Source of the DNA: Phanerochaete sordida | Lineage: Eukaryota > Basidiomycota > Agaricomycetes > Polyporales > Phanerochaetaceae | Direction of reading: 5' to 3' | NCBI GenBank assembly: GCA_019973155.2 | Contig: BPQB01000045.1 | Span: 124,001 to 188,000 of the forward strand | DNA length: 64,000 bases | Part shown: positions 58,460 to 64,000 of the stretch, in pieces | How positions within the stretch are numbered: the first letter of the stretch is position 1 | Layout: the number at the start of each line of letters is the position of its first letter | The notes under the pieces: generated by a model | What the model was told of the DNA's origin: nothing | Database searches by the model: none | The model's input: the letters and a program-made list of their open reading frames with translations, nothing else | Program-made: the position numbers and the translations under genes

Positions 58460-59438
58460 GCGACGCCCCACGCCGGCGTGGGCCAAACAACGCGGTGGGA
58501 AACAAGCGCCGACAGCACGTGCCGCCCCGTTTATTCTCGTTCAACAAGAAAACCCGTGCGCCGTCGATTCAGCCCCGCGAAACATATAAATACCGCGGCG
58601 CGGCGGGGGGCTGGCCTCATTCCACTGCCCTCAAGCCCTCCGAGCTTCCTCTCAACACACGCTGTAAGTCTCGTCGTCGTCGTCGTTGTCGTCCACAGCG
58701 AGCTCACGTCGTCTTGCGCCCCCCAGCATGGCCGTCGGGGCCTTGCCCGCCCCGCATCCTCTCCAGCACGCTGTCGCCCCCGTACGGGCGTGGCCGCTCC
58801 ACCACAGACCGGTGTGACCGCTGCCCCTCGTTGAGGCTTACAGTGTATCCCCACCGGACGCGGACGCGCTCCGGGGCTGTGGTGTCGGCCCGGCACAGAC
58901 GTCCTCACCCCTGCAGACCGGCGTGACCGCTGCCCCGCAGCCCCACAGGTTGCGGCCTACAGTGCATCCGCCACCAGGGTCCGGCTCCTCTGGAGTCTGG
59001 CTCTGGGGCTGCAGGCGGTGAGGGCGGGCGCATGCACACTGGCACAGCTGGCGTTGACCTCTTCGGAGCATCCCCGCGGGTCGTGCTGCCTAACGTGGGC
59101 ACTAGGCACGACCCGGATGGCTGTGTCAGTGTGCCGGCGAGACGGTGGTCCTTCGGGGCTGCTTGATCGCCATCGTCGCAATGCGGCGTTGTCTGGAGAC
59201 GCGCAACGGCTTCATGCCGGTGTCCCTTATTTTCTCCTCGTACATTCCACTAACCCTTGAAGTGTAGATCGACACGGCTATGAGCGAAAGGTGCGTATCT
59301 CGAGGGAGGGCGGCTCCGCTTGGTGCCGTCCTGGCGCGGACCCCTTCATGGTCCTCGGGACGAGTAGCTCGTGGGGCCTTGTGCCCCGCGAGTGAAACCA
59401 ACACGCGCCTTAAACAGTACCTTTCGCTCGCTGCCATC
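58460..59438 (-). repeat. right inverted terminal repeat
   Basis: Reverse complement of 52173-53105 with many substitutions and indels. The outer end is GTACCTTTCGCTC followed by GCTGCCATC at 59438; the inner limit is approximate. Confidence 0.8.
58585..58592 (+). promoter_or_regulatory. outward-facing TATA-like box, right repeat
   Basis: TATAAATA on the plus strand, facing out of the element towards the dehydrogenase gene at 59821. A pyrimidine-rich stretch follows 30-50 nt downstream. Counterpart of 53023-53030. Confidence 0.35.
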
Positions 59439-59820
59439 GACTCTTAGATAGAATATTCCTATTTACCTCACGGCTGCAATGATCAATAATTTCTCATAAA
59501 TTTTGGAAGCCTGCCTCTGTGATTATGCTGCGAAACCTCAGAGAAAGTCGATTTCTGTACGACAGCGCTCCCGTCCGAGACACGCGCGCCTGGGCGAGGT
59601 CACGCCAGGCAAACACGCGTCTGCGCCACGCCCGGGTTTGACACGGCCCACCCACGAATCATGTGGGCGCCGCCCTCCCCGGCTCCCGCGCCCGCTATTT
59701 CAGCCGGCGCACGCCTGCGCCGTCCTCCTCGTCCTCCTCGTCCTCCTCTTCCACCTCTCGCTGCTCTCGCGGCCCCGACCCACGCGCTTTGAACGACGAC
59801 CGCCGCAGAAGGACAGACCG
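59439..59820. other. upstream region of the dehydrogenase
   Basis: 382 bases between retroelement and dehydrogenase start. A pyrimidine-rich tract with repeated CGTCCTCCT (about 59722-59760) precedes the ATG, typical of a fungal core promoter. No gene seen. Confidence 0.5.
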
Positions 59821-61322
59821 ATGTCGGGCGGGTACAAGAGCGGCGCGGGCACGCGCAGCAGGCCCACGGCCGACAGCGACGAGTTCTACCGGCGTACCGT
59901 CGCGCGGCTCCAGAAGATCCAGACGCACCTCGAGACCGCCCCGCGCGCGGGCAGGCTCCGCGACAAGGTCTGCATCGTCACCGGCGTCGGCTCGCTCAAG
60001 GGCATCGGGTGCGTCGCGTGTTTCCTTGAGATGTGGGATTGTACTGAGCGAGTGTGGGCGTACAGGAGAGCTTCGGCAATGCTGTTCGCACATGAGGGTG
60101 AGTGGTGCTCGCGCGGGTGTGGGTGTGGATGGCGAGGGGTTCTGATATGGGACAGGCGCGAGGCACCTCTATCTCCTCGACTTTGACGACACGAACCTCC
60201 CGGACCTCAAGTCGACCATCGAAAGCAAGTACCCTGACGTAAAGGCAAGGACCCACCGTTACTGAAGACGAGGCTGCTGTGCTCATTGGCCATGTGCAGG
60301 TCACGGTCCAACAGGGAGACGCGGCAGACGAGGCGACCATTGAGAAGCTCTGCAAGCAGGCACTGCAGGAAGAGGGCAGGCTGGATGTCTTCTTCGCGAA
60401 TGTGAGACTTTGCTATGACCTATCCTGGTTCTAGTCTTATGCGCGACCCTCAGGCGGGAGTCGCAACTATCGACGCCCTCCACGACACGACTGCGGACCA
60501 GTTCATGCGAGTAATGAAGATCAATGCCCTCTCGTACGCTTGTCCCGCCTGTTTCTGCGCCCGCGCGAAGGCTCATGGTGCCGTAGCTGCTTCCTCGCAG
60601 TCAAGCACGCCTCCACGGCGATGGCGAAGCCCAACCCGTCGCGCGGCAAAGAGTTCAGCGGCGGAAGCATAATCCTGACTGCATCCGGTACGCGCGGCCT
60701 TGGCAGCACGTAGGTTTGCGGCGTGCTGACTGTGGTGCAGTCGCAGGGCTCAGGTCTGGCGCGGGCTCCCTCGACTGTAAGCCCCCCTCCCTCCCCTCCA
60801 AACACCCTCACCTGAGCCTCCCGCAGACAGCGCCAGCAAAGCCGCGTACGCCTCCCTCCTCCTCGCTCCAGGGATCCCGTCTGACATGGACGCAGCGTGA
60901 ACAACATGGCGCAGACGGCCGCGTACCAGCTGCGCAACACGGACATCCGCGTGAACGCGATCTGCCCGGGCCTCATCGAGACGGGCATGACGGCGGGCAC
61001 GTTCGCGTACGCTGCGTCGCGCGGCACGACGAACAGGATTGGGCAGCTCAACCCCACGGGCCGCTATGGCGTCGCGCAGGGTGCGTCCGCATTTCTCTCT
61101 TCCCTTTCCCAGCTCGGCCATCGTTGGCGGCCTTTCCCCTTCCATCCCCTGTTCCCTTCTACATTGTGAAATGGCAGTCGTGCTGACGATGCGCCTGCAG
61201 AGATCGCGAACATGGCGCTCTTCCTCGCGTCGGACGAGGCGAGCTACGTCAACGGCCAGAACTACGCCGTCTGCGGCGGCCTCTCGGCCTCGCACCCCGT
61301 CGCGCCCGGCAAGTGGGCGTAG
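59821..61322 (+). CDS. short-chain dehydrogenase/reductase
   Basis: Ten exons (59821-60008, 60066-60097, 60156-60244, 60300-60401, 60454-60533, 60587-60687, 60741-60776, 60827-60845, 60896-61080, 61201-61322), 317 aa. The Rossmann motif [10 protein letters not shown] (54-63), the NAG-type FFANAGV, and the catalytic YSASK (Tyr210, Lys214) are present, then [19 protein letters not shown] and a normal C-terminus ([14 protein letters not shown]). NAD(P)-dependent oxidoreductase; substrate unknown. Exon 8 is only 19 nt and carries the catalytic YSASK. The intron after exon 3 is either GC-AG (after Lys of YPDVK) or uses a GT six bases earlier; both keep phase. The promoter lies next to the retroelement's right repeat. 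Confidence 0.88.
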
Positions 61323-63984
61323 GCCTGGGCCGCAGGGCGTTGAAGCCCAGAGACGCCGGTGCCGGGCGACATTGCACGCATGAGACAGCGAAGGCGCGCG
61401 ACGAAGCGCGAGGCAGGGAAGGCTTGTGGCAGGGAAGGCGCAATTTTGGGAGACAGGCGGGCGCTGCGCTGCAAAGCGCCACGGGTGCGAAGACCGCGAA
61501 TGTGCGGCTGGCGCTGGATGTATCATTATCTTGGACTTGGAACAGGGTTTCTTCACCAAAGGATGGAAGTTCGAGCTGCGTCCCTCGAGGACGCTGGTAT
61601 GCTATGGGTAGGCTATGTCGGATTAAATCGTCAGAATTGCGGCCAAGTTTCTTGGAAGAAAGAGTGCTGCTGCTCAGATCGCTTTGAGAGGAGACACTGG
61701 GATGACCGTAAGGAATCCCAGACATGAGATAGGCTCCCGTGGACTACCCTTCGCTCTGCTCTGCTCAACATGACGCGCTCTCCATTCCTGTCCTCCATAC
61801 TGAACATTCCGACCGGCTGAAGGAAACAAAAGCGCGGGCTCATTATTTCTGTACGAGGATAGCTTGCGTAAATGTCGGCTTGTCGTGTTGGCAGAAAATT
61901 CGCCTGAGCTTGCCTGGCGGGGCTGTCTGGGAGCTGGGAGCCAATGCGCTTAGCGACGGCAGAGATCCATAGAAAGTGCGCGTACCACAGCCGGCTGTTC
62001 CGCGACGTTCTTCACGCTCCTTCCAGACGGTGCCCTTCGAAGCTCGTCGACGGGAGCGGAAGCTGCGTTTCCTCAGGATTCTTCGGAGCGAGTATGGGAA
62101 CAAAACGTCGCTGAGCAACCGCTGAGCTCCGCGGTAGGCGCGAGGATGCTCCCGCCGCGGCAGGCGTCCAGGCCGCCCCCACCACGTCGCACCGCGCACG
62201 GGGACGCACGCGCGAGCCGAGACGGTCCCAGCGCAGGGGCCCCGGGGCGGGTGCGGACGGTGCGGCAGAGCGTGCCGTAAGCGAGCGTGCAGGAGGCGAG
62301 CGGAGATCGACCGTAGCCGTCCGCCTGGGTGCTGGGACGCGGGCCCACGCCGCTGGCACACACAAGCTGCCCGCGCGAGGGCCGCGGCGGCTGCTGCACG
62401 CCCCGCGGGGCCCAGCGGCGCGCGGGCGCAGGGCCTGGGGCATGTCGCCCCGAGAGGCGCGTGGGCCTGAGCCTCCTTTGGGAGGACGGGCCCAGGGTCG
62501 CTGCTGGGAACGGTGCGCGCAAGCGAGGCACTTATCTGCGCCGTTTGTGGGCGCCGTCGCCTCTCTAGGGGCGCAGAGCTGGGCTTCTGGTGAGTTTTGC
62601 CAGGTGCCACGGGACGGGCAGTCGCTTACGTGACTTGTAAGGGGAGATTTCTGGCACCGGCCTCGATGCCGTGGACTAGGTTGGAGCTTGTCAACTGCGC
62701 ATGATACGGTGAGCTGGCGTAAGCTGTGCTCTCAATGATAACGAAGGCGACTCACAGAATGTCTTGCAGGATAATCAGAGAGTTTTATCTCTATATTTGC
62801 ATTGGCTGGCGTATGTTTAAAATTTTCGGGCGCTGCGGGCGACCTCACGGCTACCTCAGCGACCGTGCGCGGAGCTAGACATGTCTTCAGAAAAAAGTCG
62901 TTAACGAGCATCTTGAATGAACAGAGGGCATTTCTCAAGACGTGGCCCTGCGTTCTAGGTGCAGCGTATACTGCACAACACGAAAGTAAGCAGAGTCCTG
63001 ACTATCATTCGTGTTCGGAGACTTACCTATGCGTAGCAGGATTTTACTGCTCCAACGACCAAGGGCTCGATTACTCACCGAGCGACGGGAATTACCCGTC
63101 TAGGGAGGGATGAGGAAGAATTATGGTGCGTGTGTTGTACTATCGACGACTCTTCCATTCTCATGGTACGTGTTCTGCTTTCTTCGATACCTCGTATCGA
63201 GGAAAGCAGCCACGAACCACGAAAAGGAAAACCCGCAGATCTACATTGCAGCCATGGAAAAGACCTCCGAACCACCAGAGGCTTGGCCTCCTTGAAAGAG
63301 TGGTGATTGGAGGCCCTGCAATGCCTCAGCTTTCCGATTGCTTCGGGAAGGATGAGGCATATGTTGCAGACATAAACGAGCGGAAGGCGGGTTTGGAGGC
63401 GCCGCCGCGGTGGGTAAGACCGCCGAGTGTCTGCTCGAGAGCGGGGGAGAAGGTGAGCTTCTGCTTTGCACCGCTCTCCACCGCGGTATTTATCACCTCC
63501 TCCCGCACCGCCAGTTTTCGCCCTTGCATCTGGGGCAAAATTCCGGATCACCGATGATAGCAGGCTCAACGGTTCAGGTTGGGCAGCTAGTCGCGCGTTG
63601 TCGGAGTTGTGAAGGGGGCGGCGTACCGCTCCGCTGCGCACGCGCTGCAGCATGCGCCCCACAACGCCGCGGCCATGCGCCTGACGGAGAAGAGAAGCGG
63701 GCGACGAGCAGGAGGGGCGGGCCTGCGTGCCTGCGCCTGCCGTCGAGGCCTCAGTTGGGGGCACGACGCGACGCACATGGCCGCTTCTTGCTCCGCCGCA
63801 AGTTGGAACTCCACCGCCGTCTGCTTCCGCACGGACGCAAATGCGCCCGGCGATCCCCTCGCGCCAGTACCCCTCTTCTTCCACCCATTGCCTTCAACTT
63901 TGCCTGCTCGACAGCGACGTCTCTGTTTTCCTGTCCCACCCCTCCACGCACCAGCATCTGCACATCCATCTTCTGCCCTCGGAC
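61323..63984. other. long region without recognised gene
   Basis: 2662 bases. Open frames on both strands lack domains and mostly reflect a very GC-rich stretch (about 62130-62620). The last 100 bases are pyrimidine-rich, like a promoter for a gene beyond the window. I see no transposon termini, tRNA or kinase/F-box remnant. Confidence 0.4.
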
Positions 63985-64000
63985 ATGAACACCGCCCCTC
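63985..64000 (+). other. possible start of a gene leaving the window
   Basis: ATGAACACCGCCCCTC at the window edge, preceded by a CT-rich leader (TTTCCTGTCCCACCCCTCC). Only five codons are visible, so neither the gene nor its product can be judged. Confidence 0.2.

Larger units (their letters stand above)
52173..59438 (-). mobile_element. tyrosine-recombinase (DIRS/Ngaro-like) retrotransposon
   Basis: About 7.3 kb. The coding strand is minus: Gag with a zinc knuckle (57734-56243), reverse transcriptase plus RNase H (to 54538), then a tyrosine recombinase (to 53351). RT with tyrosine recombinase and no DDE integrase defines the DIRS superorder. The element is bounded by diverged inverted repeats of just under 1 kb, and I see no target-site duplication in the flanks, as expected for this class. 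No methyltransferase domain is visible between RNase H and recombinase, which is more Ngaro-like, whereas inverted termini are DIRS-like. All three coding regions are open, suggesting a fairly young copy. Confidence 0.8.

Noticed and set aside
57783..58547. 254-codon minus-strand frame upstream of Gag as an extra retroelement gene
   Set aside because: It starts without an ATG inside the inverted repeat, has no domain and is Arg/Pro/Ala-rich as expected from base composition.
61843..62610. 255-codon minus-strand frame in the right intergenic region
   Set aside because: Low-complexity Arg/Ala/Pro translation of a GC-rich stretch that is open in several frames; no domain or splice pattern.
63000..63120. 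Compact folded-looking stretch checked as a tRNA
   Set aside because: No T-arm consensus with matching acceptor stem; not supported.

Overview
This is eukaryotic DNA from a basidiomycete, most likely an Agaricomycete such as a polypore. The evidence is many introns of about 47-60 nt with GT(A/G)xGx donors and CAG/TAG acceptors, GC-rich coding sequence, and lineage-expanded families typical of mushroom-forming fungi: FunK1-type kinases, DUF6535 membrane proteins and F-box-like leucine-rich proteins. Gene models were built by hand: exons were joined where phase, splice signals and homology between paralogs agreed. I see no tRNA or rRNA gene.

Layout. 1-9.3 kb: a FIT2/Scs3 lipid-droplet protein, two tandem F-box-like genes, an FAD monooxygenase, and a third F-box-like gene on the minus strand. 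9.6-16 kb: a 5'-truncated F-box-like fragment, a FunK1 kinase (+) and a fourth F-box-like gene (-). 16.2-22.6 kb is a housekeeping island: SNU23 (spliceosome), cytosolic isoleucyl-tRNA synthetase and HEM2 (haem synthesis), the last two transcribed divergently. 22.9-24.6 kb: a fifth F-box-like gene. 25-51 kb is accessory sequence, nearly all on the minus strand: kinase remnants, three intact FunK1 kinases, two DUF6535 genes and two copies of a second F-box type, interrupted only by UGP1 (UDP-glucose pyrophosphorylase). 52.2-59.4 kb: a tyrosine-recombinase retrotransposon (Gag, RT-RNase H, recombinase) between inverted repeats of just under 1 kb. 59.8-61.3 kb: a short-chain dehydrogenase. 61.3-64 kb: no gene recognised; another gene may start at the right edge.

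The most interesting structure is a three-gene block, F-box / FunK1 kinase / DUF6535, present twice in the same order and orientation (27.5-35.6 kb and 44.4-51.1 kb). The F-box member has decayed in the second copy and lacks an ATG in the first, while kinase and membrane protein are intact in both. I infer a segmental duplication and a possible functional link between the kinase and the membrane protein; no function is shown by sequence alone. Between and beside the blocks lie kinase relics, including a double C-lobe in which both HRD motifs have lost the catalytic aspartate.
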